NCBI GenBank assembly: GCA_036501425.1
Contig: DASYAI010000037.1
Coordinates: 6,204-70,203 of the forward strand
DNA: 64,000 nt
Reading direction: 5' to 3'
DNA from: DATKRB01 sp036501425
GTDB taxonomy: Bacteria > Actinomycetota > Acidimicrobiia > Acidimicrobiales > RAAP-2
The notes beneath the pieces were generated by a model that was given only the letters and a program-made list of their open reading frames with translations, made no database searches and was not told the origin of the DNA. Every line of letters begins with the position of its first letter. Positions within the stretch are counted from its first letter, which is position 1. The position numbers and the translations under genes are program-made. Below, piece by piece: positions 52,046-60,936 of the stretch.

Positions 52046-53238
52046 GGGTCGCGTTTGTCACGCCCCGCTACGGGCTGGAGGTCACCGGCGGCGCCGAGAC
52101 GGCGGCCCGGATGCTGGCAGAGCACCTGGTCGCCACGCTCGGCTGGGAGGTCGAGGCGTACTCGACCTGTGCCCTCGACCCGGTCACCTGGGACGACGCC
52201 CTTCGCCCGGGGGACGACGCCGTCAACGGGGTCACCGTGCACCGGTTCCGGGCTGCCGGCCGGAGCCGGGCCTTCTACGACCTCGACGGCAAGGTCCGGC
52301 TGGCCCCGTTGGAGGCCAGCCGCGAGCAGTCGCTGCGCTGGGTGGACCTGAACGGTCCGGTGAGCCCCGAGCTGGTCGAGGCCGTGCTGGCCAGCCGAGC
52401 CGACGTGGTCTGCTACTACCCCTACCTGTACCACCCCACGGTGGCCACGATCCGCCGGGTCTCGGTGCCGGCCGTCCTGCACCCGGCGGCCCACGACGAG
52501 CCGTCGCTCTACCTGAAGGTCTTCCGGGGCACCTACGCCGCCGCCGACGCCCTGTGCTACGCCACGGCGGCCGAGCGCCGGCTGGTCCAACGGGTGCACC
52601 CGGTCGCCGACCGCCCGCAGATCGTCCTCGGGCTCGGGGTGGGCGAACCGAGCGGCTCGGGACGCCCGGGCGGGCAGCTCCTCGGCATCGGCGACCGGCC
52701 CTACCTGGTGAGTGTGGGCCGGGTGGACGAGCACAAGGGCTCGGCCATGCTGGCCCGCTTCTTCGCCTCCTACAAGGACCGCCACCCGTCCGACCTCACG
52801 CTGGCCCTCGTCGGCCAGGTGGTGTGCGAGGTGCCCGACCGGCCCGACATCGTGCTGACCGGGGCGGTGGACGAGGCCGCGAAGTGGGACATCGTCCGAG
52901 GCGCCGTGGCCTCGGTGTCCCCTTCGGCTCTCGAGTCGTTCTCGCTGGTGGTCCTCGAGGCGTGGGAGGCCGGTGTCCCGGTGGTGGTGAACGCCGCCTG
53001 CGCGCCCACGCGCGAGCACTGCGAGCGTTCGGCCGGGGGGTTGTGGTTCGGCTCCTATGCCCAGTTCGAGGCGGTGGTCGACCGGCTGGTGGCCGACGCC
53101 GGCCTTCGCCGGCGGCTGGCGACGAATGGCAAGGCCTACGTCGACCGGTACTACCAGTGGCCGGCGCTCATCGCCCGCTACGGGGACTTCCTCGGCCAGG
53201 TGGCGGCCCGGGGCCGCGGCCCGGTCGGGGTGCTGTGA
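52042..53238 (+). CDS. GT4-type glycosyltransferase (paralogue of the 45352-46530 gene)
   Basis: 398 residues. VAFVTPRYGLEVTGGAETAA at the start, PYLVSVGRVDEHKGSAMLAR and the motif SALESFSLVVLEAWEAGVPV near residue 300. It aligns along its whole length with the CTG-start glycosyltransferase, including AVLHPAAHDEPS and CAPTREHCERS. The GTG overlaps the previous stop (GTGA), so it is part of the same operon. Confidence 0.87.
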   Translation: MRVAFVTPRYGLEVTGGAETAARMLAEHLVATLGWEVEAYSTCALDPVTWDDALRPGDDAVNGVTVHRFRAAGRSRAFYDLDGKVRLAPLEASREQSLRWVDLNGPVSPELVEAVLASRADVVCYYPYLYHPTVATIRRVSVPAVLHPAAHDEPSLYLKVFRGTYAAADALCYATAAERRLVQRVHPVADRPQIVLGLGVGEPSGSGRPGGQLLGIGDRPYLVSVGRVDEHKGSAMLARFFASYKDRHPSDLTLALVGQVVCEVPDRPDIVLTGAVDEAAKWDIVRGAVASVSPSALESFSLVVLEAWEAGVPVVVNAACAPTREHCERSAGGLWFGSYAQFEAVVDRLVADAGLRRRLATNGKAYVDRYYQWPALIARYGDFLGQVAARGRGPVGVL

Positions 53239-53344
53239 GGTGAGCGCGCTGGGCGCCGAGCCGTGGTGGCCGGTGACCGGCGCCGGCGACCCGAGGTCCC
53301 GGCCGCACCGGAGCGGCGGGAGGACGTCGGTAGCATCGGCACGT

Positions 53345-53932
53345 ATGCGCACGCGGTGGCTGTCGCGCCGGGCGTTGACCCTGCACCTGGCCGTCGTGCT
53401 GTGGGTGCCCGGCTGCTTGGTGGCCGGCTGGTGGCAGGTGACCCGGGCTCTGGACGGCAACGGGCTCAGCTACCTGTACTCGGCCGAGTGGCCGATCTTC
53501 GCCGTGGTTGGGGTGTTCGCCTGGTGGTCGCTGGTCCATACCGATCCCGAGACGGTGGGTGCCCGCGCCCAGCGGCGGCTCATGGCGGCCGGGGCGGCGG
53601 GGGCGGCTGGCACGGCGGGGGCGGCCGGCGCGGCCGGGGCGGCGGAACAGTCCGAACGGCCCGAACAGCCCGAACAGCGGGCCGGGGAGGCGCCCCAGCC
53701 CGGGCAGACCGAGCAGCCGGCGGGGATGGCCCCGACCCGACAGCCGGCCGGGTCGGCCGGACCCGTCCCGTCGGCCGGACCCGTCCCGTCGGCCGAATGG
53801 GGTGAGTTGCCCGCCGGGGTGGGCCGACCGGCGCGCCGGCGCGAGGAGGAGGACCCGGCCCTGGCCGCCTACAACGACCGGCTCGCCGAGCTGGCCCGAT
53901 CCGATGCGCCCAAGTCGTGGCGGCGCCGGTGA
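53345..53932 (+). CDS. Hypothetical membrane protein with low-complexity tail
   Basis: 195 residues. Two membrane helices (ALTLHLAVVLWVPGCLVAGW, WPIFAVVGVFAWWSLVHTD) with a Trp/Gly loop between them. They are followed by an Ala/Gly stretch and a Pro-Glu-Gln-rich segment, then a charged C-terminus. Function unknown; similar two-helix proteins often sit before DUF3817 genes in actinobacteria. ATG 53345 is supported by TAGCAT (53331-53336) 8 bases upstream. The stop overlaps the next GTG. Confidence 0.72.
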   Translation: MRTRWLSRRALTLHLAVVLWVPGCLVAGWWQVTRALDGNGLSYLYSAEWPIFAVVGVFAWWSLVHTDPETVGARAQRRLMAAGAAGAAGTAGAAGAAGAAEQSERPEQPEQRAGEAPQPGQTEQPAGMAPTRQPAGSAGPVPSAGPVPSAEWGELPAGVGRPARRREEEDPALAAYNDRLAELARSDAPKSWRRR

Positions 53933-54273
53933 GCGGGCTTACCGGTGCACTGCTGCGCTACAAGGTCATGGCGTTCATCGTCGGCGTCGGCCTGCTCATC
54001 CTCGTGTTCGTCGGGGTGCCCCTGCAGTACGGGGCCAACGTTCCCCAGGTGGCCGAGATCGTCGGGCCGATCCACGGGTTCCTCTATATCGTCTACCTGC
54101 TGGCCGCGGTGGACCTGGCGCGCCGGGCCCGCTTCACCCTGTTGCAGATGGCGGCGATGGTCGGTGCCGGCTTCCTGCCTTTTTTGGCGTTCGTCATCGA
54201 GCGCCGGGTCGAGCGCCGGGTGGACGAGGTCCTGGCGGAGCCCGAGCCGTCCGGCGACACCGCCGCGCCATGA
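53929..54273 (+). CDS. DUF3817 small membrane protein
   Basis: 114 residues with three hydrophobic segments: LLRYKVMAFIVGVGLLILVF, VAEIVGPIHGFLYIVYLLAA, MAAMVGAGFLPFLAFVIERR. The order and the GPIHG motif match the DUF3817 family of actinobacterial membrane proteins. The role is unknown. The GTG lies in the stop of the preceding membrane protein gene. Its own stop lies within the first copy of a 27-base tandem duplication. Confidence 0.82.
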   Translation: MSGLTGALLRYKVMAFIVGVGLLILVFVGVPLQYGANVPQVAEIVGPIHGFLYIVYLLAAVDLARRARFTLLQMAAMVGAGFLPFLAFVIERRVERRVDEVLAEPEPSGDTAAP

Positions 54274-54317
54274 TCGCCGCGCGCCGCCGGCGCGCCATGA
54301 TCGCCGCGCGCCGCCGG
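54264..54317 (+). repeat. 27-base tandem duplication
   Basis: Two perfect adjacent copies (54264-54290 and 54291-54317), each containing CGCCATGATCGCCGCGCGCC. The first copy carries the stop codon of the DUF3817 gene; the second lies in the short gap before the next promoter. Confidence 0.85.
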
Positions 54318-54354
54318 GTCGCTGGGTAACCTCGTCGGTCATGTCAGGATCGCC

Positions 54355-55203
54355 GTGCCCGTGGTGAGCCCCGAGGAGCTTCAGGCCGAGGCGGACTCGT
54401 TCGCCTGGTTCCACTCCATCGACCTCGGTCGGGGCGTGCGTACGAAGGGGCTCTCCGAGCTGGCCTTCGGCGTCGACAAGTTCCCCGACTTCGCCGGCAA
54501 GTCGGTCCTCGACATCGGCGCCTGGGACGGCTACTACTCGTTCCTCGCCGAGCGGGAGGGGGCGGCCCGGGTGGTGGCGCTCGACCACTACGCCTGGGGC
54601 ATCGATTTCGCCGCCCGGGGCGCCTACTGGGCCGACTGCGCCGCCCGCGGTGTCCTGCCCGATCACCGGCGGGACATGGAGGAGTTCTGGCGACCCGAGC
54701 TCCCCGGGCGCCGGGGGTTCGACTTCGCCCATCAGGCGCTCGACAGCAAGGTCGAAACGATGGTGGCCGACTTCACGACTGTGGACCTGAGCACCGTCGG
54801 GACCTTCGACATCGTGCTCTACCTGGGCGTCCTCTACCACATGAAGGAGCCCCTCACCTGCCTCGAGCGGCTCCGGTCGGTGACCGCCGGGGTGGCGGTG
54901 ATCGAGACCGAGGCGGTGCATCTCAACCGGCTCGATGACGTCAGCCTGCTCGAGTTCCACCCGGGCCACGACGTGCAGGCCGACTTCGGCAACTGGTACG
55001 TGCCGACGATCGCCGCGATCGAGTCGTTGTGCCGGGCGGCGGGGTTCGCCGAGGTCGACCGGGTGATCGGACCGCCGCCGCCCCCCACCGATCCCGAGCC
55101 GGGGCTCGTCCGGCTGGGGCGCCGACTGGGCCTGGCCGGTCCGGCACCGGCACCCTCGGCCCCCACCACCCCGTACCGCGCCCTGGTGCACGCCCGGGTC
55201 TGA
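54355..55203 (+). CDS. CmoB-like (DUF1698) SAM-dependent methyltransferase
   Basis: 282 residues: FAWFHSIDLGRGVRTKGLSE, SVLDIGAWDGYYSFLAEREG (SAM motif), FDIVLYLGVLYHMKEPLTCL. This resembles the CmoB/tRNA-(mo5U34) methyltransferase-like family, which in glycan clusters often modifies sugars or lipids instead of tRNA. No CmoA partner is seen. GTG 54355 is preceded by AGGA 5 bases away; TAACCT at 54327-54332 is a likely -10 giving a short leader. Convergent with the repeat protein gene. Confidence 0.8.
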   Translation: MPVVSPEELQAEADSFAWFHSIDLGRGVRTKGLSELAFGVDKFPDFAGKSVLDIGAWDGYYSFLAEREGAARVVALDHYAWGIDFAARGAYWADCAARGVLPDHRRDMEEFWRPELPGRRGFDFAHQALDSKVETMVADFTTVDLSTVGTFDIVLYLGVLYHMKEPLTCLERLRSVTAGVAVIETEAVHLNRLDDVSLLEFHPGHDVQADFGNWYVPTIAAIESLCRAAGFAEVDRVIGPPPPPTDPEPGLVRLGRRLGLAGPAPAPSAPTTPYRALVHARV

Positions 55204-55225
55204 TCCGCCTCCGCTGCGGGCCGGC

Positions 55226-57466
55226 TCAGCCGCTCCCCATGCCGACCACCGGCGCGTTGAGGTGCCGCCCGCCCATCGAGCCGAAGTACTGGGCGTCGCC
55301 GAAGGCGAACACCCCGCCGTCGGACGCCACCAACCAGTAGCCGTCGCCATCGGGCCCCGGCTGGGCCCCCACCACCGGGGCCACCAGCCGCTGGCCGCCC
55401 ATCGACCCGTCGAAGGGCGCGCCGAAGGCGAAGAGGCCCCCGTCCGCCCCGACCAGCCAGTACCCGCCGGTGTCGACGTCGTCGAAGATCGCCACCACCG
55501 CCGAGTTGAGGTGCCGGCCGCCCATCGAGCCGAAGTACTGGGCGTCGCCAAAGGCGAACACCCCGCCGTCGGCGGCGACCAGGCGGTAGCCCATGCCGTC
55601 GGGGTCCGCCGCCATCCCCACCACCGGCGCGCTGAGCGGGCGCCCGCCCATCGAGCCGAAGTACCCGGCGTCGCCGAAGGCGAACACTCCGCCGTCGGCG
55701 GCGACCAGCCAGTACCCGCCGCCGTCGGGCGTCGAGGCCATCCCGACGATCGGTGACACGAGGGGCCGGCCACCCATCGAGCCCTCGAACGGGGCGCCCC
55801 CGTAGGCGAACACCCCGCCGTCGGAGGCCGCCAGCCAGTACCCGCCGGTTGTCGGGTCCTCCGCCATGCCCACCACCGGACGGCTGAGCGGGAGCGAGCC
55901 GGCGGAGCCGCAGAACGGCTGTCCGAAGTCGTACAGGCCGCCGTCGGCGCCGACCAGGTCGTACCCGCCGATGGCGGCCGCCGGCACGCTGCACGCCGGC
56001 ACCGAGCCGACGGGCGGGAGCGAGCCGGCGTTCCCGGTCAGCTGGGGGTCGTGGTGGAACATCGGCCACGATCCCGCTTCGTCGACCGGTCCGGCGCCGC
56101 TCACCTCGTAGTGCTCGACCACGCCCTGGTTGTTGCAGTTGTAGCCGGCCACCGTGATCCCGACGGCGCCGTCGGGGTCCTCGGTGACGAGGGCGGAGTT
56201 CTGGAACCCGACCGGGCAGCCGGGGTCGGCCGGGGCCAGCTGGCCCACCACCTGGCCGTCGACGCCGTCGAGGATGGACGCCCCGGCGGTGGAGGTGACG
56301 ACGACGTCCTGGTGCCCGCCGCCCGACAGGTCGGCGGTCACCACCGATCCGATCACCCGGCCGCCGACCGCCTGGTGCCACAGGACCTGGCCGGTGGCGC
56401 CGGCGACCGCCCACACCGATCCGGCCGAGCCGTTGTCGGTGCCCTCCACCACGTCGAGCTGCCCGTTGCCGAGCACGTCGGCCAGGGCCGGGCTCGACCC
56501 GGTGGCCCCGTCGAGCCGGTCGGCCCACGCCACGTGGCACCGGTCGTCGAGGGCCATCAGCTCGTCGGTCGTCGACGTGCCGGCGAAGTAGCCGCCCGTG
56601 CCCACGGCGATGCCCGGCTGCCCGCCGGTCAGGAAGCCCCCGATCGCCGGCGACGAGTCCACCGTCTGGTCCGGGTCGTCGTGGCAAATTAGGTTGCCGG
56701 TGGGGCTGAGGATCCGGACATGGCCCCCGTTCACGTACTGCTGGCCCCGGCCGGCGCCGGTGGTCTGGTCGCCCCCGTCGACGATGTCGTCCTGGCCGGT
56801 GCCGTACAGGTCGCCCACCGCGGCGGTGGCGAACACGCTGTCGGAGGTGAAGAACGGCCAGCCGGCCAACGGCGCCCCGCTGGCAGCGGCGAGGGCGTAC
56901 TCCTCCTGGCCGAGGGAGCCGGCGACCACGGCGGTCGTGCCCTGCAGCGGGGCCACGGTGAGCGAGGCCGCGACCCCCTGGTCGGGCTCGCTGTCGCTCG
57001 GCGGGTTGATCACCTGGGTGAACCAGGTCTGCGTGCCGGTGGTGTTGTAGGCCTGGTAGCCACCCTCGTCAGGGACCGCGGCGGTACCCGAGCCCACGAA
57101 CACGGTGTCGGTCCCCCCGCCGCCGAGCTGGGCGACCGAGGGGGTGGCATCGACCGGGACGCCGCCGGTGCTGACCGGCCAGCCCGGTGCCGCGGTGCCG
57201 GTGGCCAGGTCGAGGGCGTAGACGGTGCCGGAGCGGTCACCCACCACGACCGCCGGACCGTCGGCCAGCTGGGCGACGATGGGCGACGACTGGGCCACGG
57301 GGGCGCCCGCGTCGGGCAGCGTCCGACTCCACTCCAAGGTGGGCGTGATCGAGGTGGCGCCACGGGCCGGAGGCGCCGCCCACAGGGTCCCCGCGCACAG
57401 GGCTCCGACGACCACCGCCAGGGCTGCCGCCGCGCGCCAGCGCGCCGGGGCGGGTGAGATCGACAA
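55226..57466 (-). CDS. Secreted propeller-repeat protein A
   Basis: About 746 residues from TTG 57466. The signal peptide (hydrophobic AAALAVVVGALCAGTLWAA) is followed by a ~430-residue FG-GAP/PQQ-like propeller region (VVGDRSGTVYALDLATGTAA, LADVLGNGQLDVVEGTDNG) and a WPMFHHDPQLTGNAG junction. Six C-terminal repeats of about 42 residues follow (GYWLVAADGGVFAFGDAGYF type). Extracellular, probably adhesive or sensory; no catalytic motif. TTG is preferred because TACGGT lies 6 bases upstream and gives a short signal peptide; an ATG at 57541 is the alternative. Paralogue: 57584-59755. Confidence 0.8.
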   Translation of the reverse strand: MSISPAPARWRAAAALAVVVGALCAGTLWAAPPARGATSITPTLEWSRTLPDAGAPVAQSSPIVAQLADGPAVVVGDRSGTVYALDLATGTAAPGWPVSTGGVPVDATPSVAQLGGGGTDTVFVGSGTAAVPDEGGYQAYNTTGTQTWFTQVINPPSDSEPDQGVAASLTVAPLQGTTAVVAGSLGQEEYALAAASGAPLAGWPFFTSDSVFATAAVGDLYGTGQDDIVDGGDQTTGAGRGQQYVNGGHVRILSPTGNLICHDDPDQTVDSSPAIGGFLTGGQPGIAVGTGGYFAGTSTTDELMALDDRCHVAWADRLDGATGSSPALADVLGNGQLDVVEGTDNGSAGSVWAVAGATGQVLWHQAVGGRVIGSVVTADLSGGGHQDVVVTSTAGASILDGVDGQVVGQLAPADPGCPVGFQNSALVTEDPDGAVGITVAGYNCNNQGVVEHYEVSGAGPVDEAGSWPMFHHDPQLTGNAGSLPPVGSVPACSVPAAAIGGYDLVGADGGLYDFGQPFCGSAGSLPLSRPVVGMAEDPTTGGYWLAASDGGVFAYGGAPFEGSMGGRPLVSPIVGMASTPDGGGYWLVAADGGVFAFGDAGYFGSMGGRPLSAPVVGMAADPDGMGYRLVAADGGVFAFGDAQYFGSMGGRHLNSAVVAIFDDVDTGGYWLVGADGGLFAFGAPFDGSMGGQRLVAPVVGAQPGPDGDGYWLVASDGGVFAFGDAQYFGSMGGRHLNAPVVGMGSG
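55229..55972 (-). repeat. Six coding repeats of about 126 bases
   Basis: Six tandem copies encode the pattern GYWLVAADGGVFAFGDA.YFGSMGG.RLNAPVVGMA. Several copies are nearly identical in DNA; for example the block around 55271-55322 recurs around 55530-55581 with one change. This indicates recent copy-number change or gene conversion. Confidence 0.8.
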
Positions 57467-57583
57467 GCCATCACCGTAGCGGCTGGGTCGGGTGAGACCC
57501 CGCCACGGCCGGCGCCGATCCGAGCCGGCCGGCGAACCCAAGTCCGGAGCCCGGGAGGTACAGACCCAGCCCCGGGCGCGGGC

Positions 57584-59755
57584 TCAGAAGCCGGCCATGC
57601 TCACGATCGGCCGGTTCAGCGGCTGGCCCCCCATCGACCCGAAGAACGGGGCGTTGTAGGAGAAGATGCCGCCGTCGGCGGCGACGAAGCGGTACCCCGC
57701 CCCGCTGGTGGTGGCGGCCATGCCCACGATCGGCGCGTTGAGCGGGCGCCCGCCCATCGACCCGAAGAACGGCGCGTCGTAGGCGAAGACCCCGCCGTCG
57801 GAGGCCACCTCCCAGTAGCCGCCGGTCGCCGGATCCCCGGCCATGCCCACCACCGGGGCGTCGAGGTGCTGCCCGCCCATCGAGCCGTGGAAGCTGGCGT
57901 CCCCGAAGGCGAACAGGCCTCCGTCGGCAGCCACCAGCCAGTACCCACCGCCGTCGGGGGTGGCGGCCATGCCCACGATCGGCGCGTTAAGCGGCCGCCC
58001 GCCCATCGAGCCGTAGAAGCCGGCGTCGTCGAAGGCGAAGATGCCCCCGTCGGAGGCGGTCATCCAGTACCCGCCCCCGTCGTGGGACTCGGCCACCGCC
58101 ACCACCGGGGCGTTCAGCGTCAGGTTGCCGAGCGACCCGCAGAACGGCAGGTTGCCGTAGTTGAAGATCCCGCCGTCGCTGGCCGCCAGCACGTAGCCCT
58201 GGGGACCCCCGCGCGGCGCGTTGCACGGGACCACGACCACGGGCGGGGGCGTCCCGGCGTCGCCGGTCAGCTGGGCGTCGTGGTGGAACATCGGCCAGGC
58301 GCCCGACTCGTTGACCGCCGCCCCGTTGGTCCCGGCCAGCGAGAAGTGGGTGACCACCCCCTGCAGCTGGCCACCGTTCTCCACGTAGCCGGCGACGGTG
58401 ATCCCGATCGTGCCATCGGCGTCGTCGGTGACGAGCGGCGCGTTCTGGAAGCCCTCGTTGGGCAGGACGGTGGTGAGGAGCTTCCCCGATCGCCCGTCGA
58501 AGATCTGGACGCCGTTGGTGGTCGGGACGACGAGGTCCTGGTAGCCCTGGCCCGACAGGTCGGCAGTCACGACCGACCCGAGCACCGGGCCGGCGGTGGA
58601 GGCGCTCCAGGCGACGGAGCCGTTCGAGCCGTTGAGCACGTAGACGGTGCCGGCGCTGGTGCCCTCGACCACCTGGAGCTGTCCGTTGCCGAGCACGTCG
58701 GCCAGCGCCGGGCTGGAGGTGGCGGTGCTGCCGTTGAGCGTGGTGGCCCAACGGTTGTTGCAGTGGGCGTCGGTGGCGATCACCTGGTTGGTGTTGGCCG
58801 AACCCGAGAAGGTGGTGCCGGTGCCGAAGACGATGCCCACCGTCGAGCCGCCCAGGAACTCGCCCACCGCCGGCGAGGACTGGATGGTCTGGGTGTAGTC
58901 GTTGACGCAGTCCAGGCCGCCGGCCGGCGTCGGGGTGCCGGCGTTGCCCGTCGCGCTGAGGACCCGGATGTGCCCGCCGTTGGCGTAGGTCTCGTTGTAG
59001 GCCAGCCCGGCGGTCGAGTCCCCGCCCTCGACGATCTCGTTCTGGCCGTTGCCGTAGAGGTCGGCGATCGCCGGGGTGCTGAAGTCGCTGTCCGCCTGGA
59101 ACCAGGGGAACCCGCCGAGCACCGCTCCATTGGTGGCCCCGAGCGCGTACTGGTTCTCCCCGAGGGACCCCGCGGTCACCGCGGTCGTGCCCTGCAGGGC
59201 TCCGACGGCGAGCGACGCCTGGACCCCGCTGTGGGCAGTCGGGTCGGTGGCGGGGTTGGTCTCCTGGACGAACCACTGGTCGCCACCCGACGGGCTGATG
59301 GCCTGGTAGCCCCCGGTGGTGGGGGCCGAGGCGTTGCCCGAGCCCACGTAGACGCTGTCGAGCCCGCCCGCGTCGACCGCGGCCACCGACGGCGTCGAGT
59401 CGACCGGGGCGCCGGCGTTGTAGGGCCATCCGGCGACGGTCGAGCCGTTGGAGAGGTGCAGGGCGTAGACCTTGCCGGCCCGGTCGCCGACGACGACCGC
59501 CGGCGATCCGTCGAGGTTGGCCAGGTTGGGGGACGACTCGGCGATCGGGCCGCCGGCGTCGGGCAGCACGACCGACCAGCTGGTGGCCAGCGAGAGGTTC
59601 GGGACCGGATCGGCCGCCTGGGCCGCGCCGAGCGGAGCGGCGACGGCGAACGCCGCCACCAGGGCGCCGACCACGACGGTCCCTCTCGCCCATGGCGCCG
59701 CACCTGCGCATGTCGCCGCACGCCCGCGCCGGATCGCCCCGCTCCACCTGTGCAT
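57584..59755 (-). CDS. Secreted propeller-repeat protein B
   Basis: 723 residues with a signal peptide (VVVGALVAAFAVAAPLGAAQ then Ala). It has the same layout as protein A: an FG-GAP/PQQ-like region (VVGDRAGKVYALHLSNGSTV, LADVLGNGQLQVVEGTSAG), the junction WPMFHHDAQLTGDAGTPPP, and five C-terminal repeats (GYWLVAADGGLFAFGDASFH type). ATG 59755 has a GGAGG 6 bases upstream. It lies between glycan genes and next to its paralogue, so a tandem duplication is likely. The extracellular role is unknown. Confidence 0.83.
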   Translation of the reverse strand: MHRWSGAIRRGRAATCAGAAPWARGTVVVGALVAAFAVAAPLGAAQAADPVPNLSLATSWSVVLPDAGGPIAESSPNLANLDGSPAVVVGDRAGKVYALHLSNGSTVAGWPYNAGAPVDSTPSVAAVDAGGLDSVYVGSGNASAPTTGGYQAISPSGGDQWFVQETNPATDPTAHSGVQASLAVGALQGTTAVTAGSLGENQYALGATNGAVLGGFPWFQADSDFSTPAIADLYGNGQNEIVEGGDSTAGLAYNETYANGGHIRVLSATGNAGTPTPAGGLDCVNDYTQTIQSSPAVGEFLGGSTVGIVFGTGTTFSGSANTNQVIATDAHCNNRWATTLNGSTATSSPALADVLGNGQLQVVEGTSAGTVYVLNGSNGSVAWSASTAGPVLGSVVTADLSGQGYQDLVVPTTNGVQIFDGRSGKLLTTVLPNEGFQNAPLVTDDADGTIGITVAGYVENGGQLQGVVTHFSLAGTNGAAVNESGAWPMFHHDAQLTGDAGTPPPVVVVPCNAPRGGPQGYVLAASDGGIFNYGNLPFCGSLGNLTLNAPVVAVAESHDGGGYWMTASDGGIFAFDDAGFYGSMGGRPLNAPIVGMAATPDGGGYWLVAADGGLFAFGDASFHGSMGGQHLDAPVVGMAGDPATGGYWEVASDGGVFAYDAPFFGSMGGRPLNAPIVGMAATTSGAGYRFVAADGGIFSYNAPFFGSMGGQPLNRPIVSMAGF
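57587..58205 (-). repeat. Five coding repeats of about 126 bases
   Basis: Five tandem units of the same repeat family as in protein A, one fewer. Blocks such as GGCGCCCGCCCATCGA recur through the array. The copy number difference between the paralogues suggests slippage or recombination. Confidence 0.75.
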
Positions 59756-59895
59756 GTACGGCCTCCAGAGGTCTCCGCCGAAATCCCTTGCAGGCCAAGT
59801 GTGGCAGACGGGGCGCTGCGTCCGGTTGCACTGCCCCGTCGCGGTGCCCGGAGTGGCGCGTCACGCTGGTGCTTCGTGTCCTAGCATCCCCAGGC

Positions 59896-60936
59896 GTGAG
59901 CGATGGCGCGCCCGGCGACGACCCGGAGCGGGCCGCCGGGGTCCTGGCGGAGGTCCTGGCCGAGTCCTTCGCCCGCCGGCGGCCCCAGGGGAGCCTGCGC
60001 TGGAACTACGAGGTGGCGTTCGCGCTGCTCGACGAGCAATTCGGATCGGGTGAGCCCGACCCGCTGGCCCTCCCCGAGGTGACCGAGACCGGGGGGACCC
60101 GACGCCGGGCCGAGGGCCCGGTGGACGGTCGGCCCGACGGGACCGGCGGCCACTCGACCCTGAGGGGCCTGGTCCGTCGGGCCGGGCTGGCCCGGCTGGG
60201 CGACTGGGTGGAGGGGCGGGCCGAGGCAGCGGCGGCGGCGGCCACCGAGCAGGCCCTGCGGGAGGGGCTGGGGCGGAGCGGGGTTGCCCAGTCGGTCGAG
60301 GCGCTGCGGTTCCTCGGCCAACGGGTGGCCGAGCTGGAGGCGGCCCAGGCACGGCGCCGGACGCCGGTCCGGGCGGTCGAGCAGCTGGCGCCCTCGCCGC
60401 CCGTGGCACCCTGGGTGGCGACGATCGTCGGGTTCCTCGAGCAGCCCGGCACCGGGGCTCCGGTGCTGCACGCCGAGTGCGGCGACGGCGCGCTCGTCGA
60501 AGCGCTGCGGGCCCGGGGCACGGCGGCCTCGGGTGCCGAGCCCCGCGGCCCCCTGGTCTGGGCGGCGGCCGAGCGCGGGGTGCGGGTGGCGCTCGAGGGG
60601 GCCCGCGAGCAGGTGGCGGCGGCCGAGCGGGGGAGCCTGGGCGGCCTGGTGCTCAGCGGCATCGTCGACCGGGCCCCGCTGGAGGACCTCGTCGAGCTGG
60701 TGGGCATCGCTGCCGAGCGCCTCTCGCCCGGCGGGGCGCTGGTGGTGCTGTCGGCCTCGCCCGACCAGCGGGCCGTGGGCTGGGGGGCGGTGGCCCGCGA
60801 CCTGCTGCCGGGGCGGCCCCTGCACCCCGAGACCTGGCCGCTCCTGTTGGAGGGGGCCGGCCTGGTCGACCCCTCGGCGCTGAACGTGCCGCCGCGAGCC
60901 GAGGGGTACGCCGTGGCGGGTCGCCTCCCACGGTGA
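59896..60936 (+). CDS. Methyltransferase-like protein, glycan cluster (copy B)
   Basis: 346 residues, same plan as the gene at 49809: a helical N-terminus (about 1-170, including ALRFLGQRVAELEAAQARR) and a SAM-methyltransferase-like C-terminus (VLHAECGDGALVEALRARG, GLVLSGIVDRAPLEDLVELV, LSPGGALVVLSASP). Motif I is HAECGDGAL, again divergent. GTG 59896 with TAGCAT (59882-59887) 8 bases upstream suggests a leaderless transcript. Its stop overlaps the next GTG. Confidence 0.7.
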   Translation: MSDGAPGDDPERAAGVLAEVLAESFARRRPQGSLRWNYEVAFALLDEQFGSGEPDPLALPEVTETGGTRRRAEGPVDGRPDGTGGHSTLRGLVRRAGLARLGDWVEGRAEAAAAAATEQALREGLGRSGVAQSVEALRFLGQRVAELEAAQARRRTPVRAVEQLAPSPPVAPWVATIVGFLEQPGTGAPVLHAECGDGALVEALRARGTAASGAEPRGPLVWAAAERGVRVALEGAREQVAAAERGSLGGLVLSGIVDRAPLEDLVELVGIAAERLSPGGALVVLSASPDQRAVGWGAVARDLLPGRPLHPETWPLLLEGAGLVDPSALNVPPRAEGYAVAGRLPR

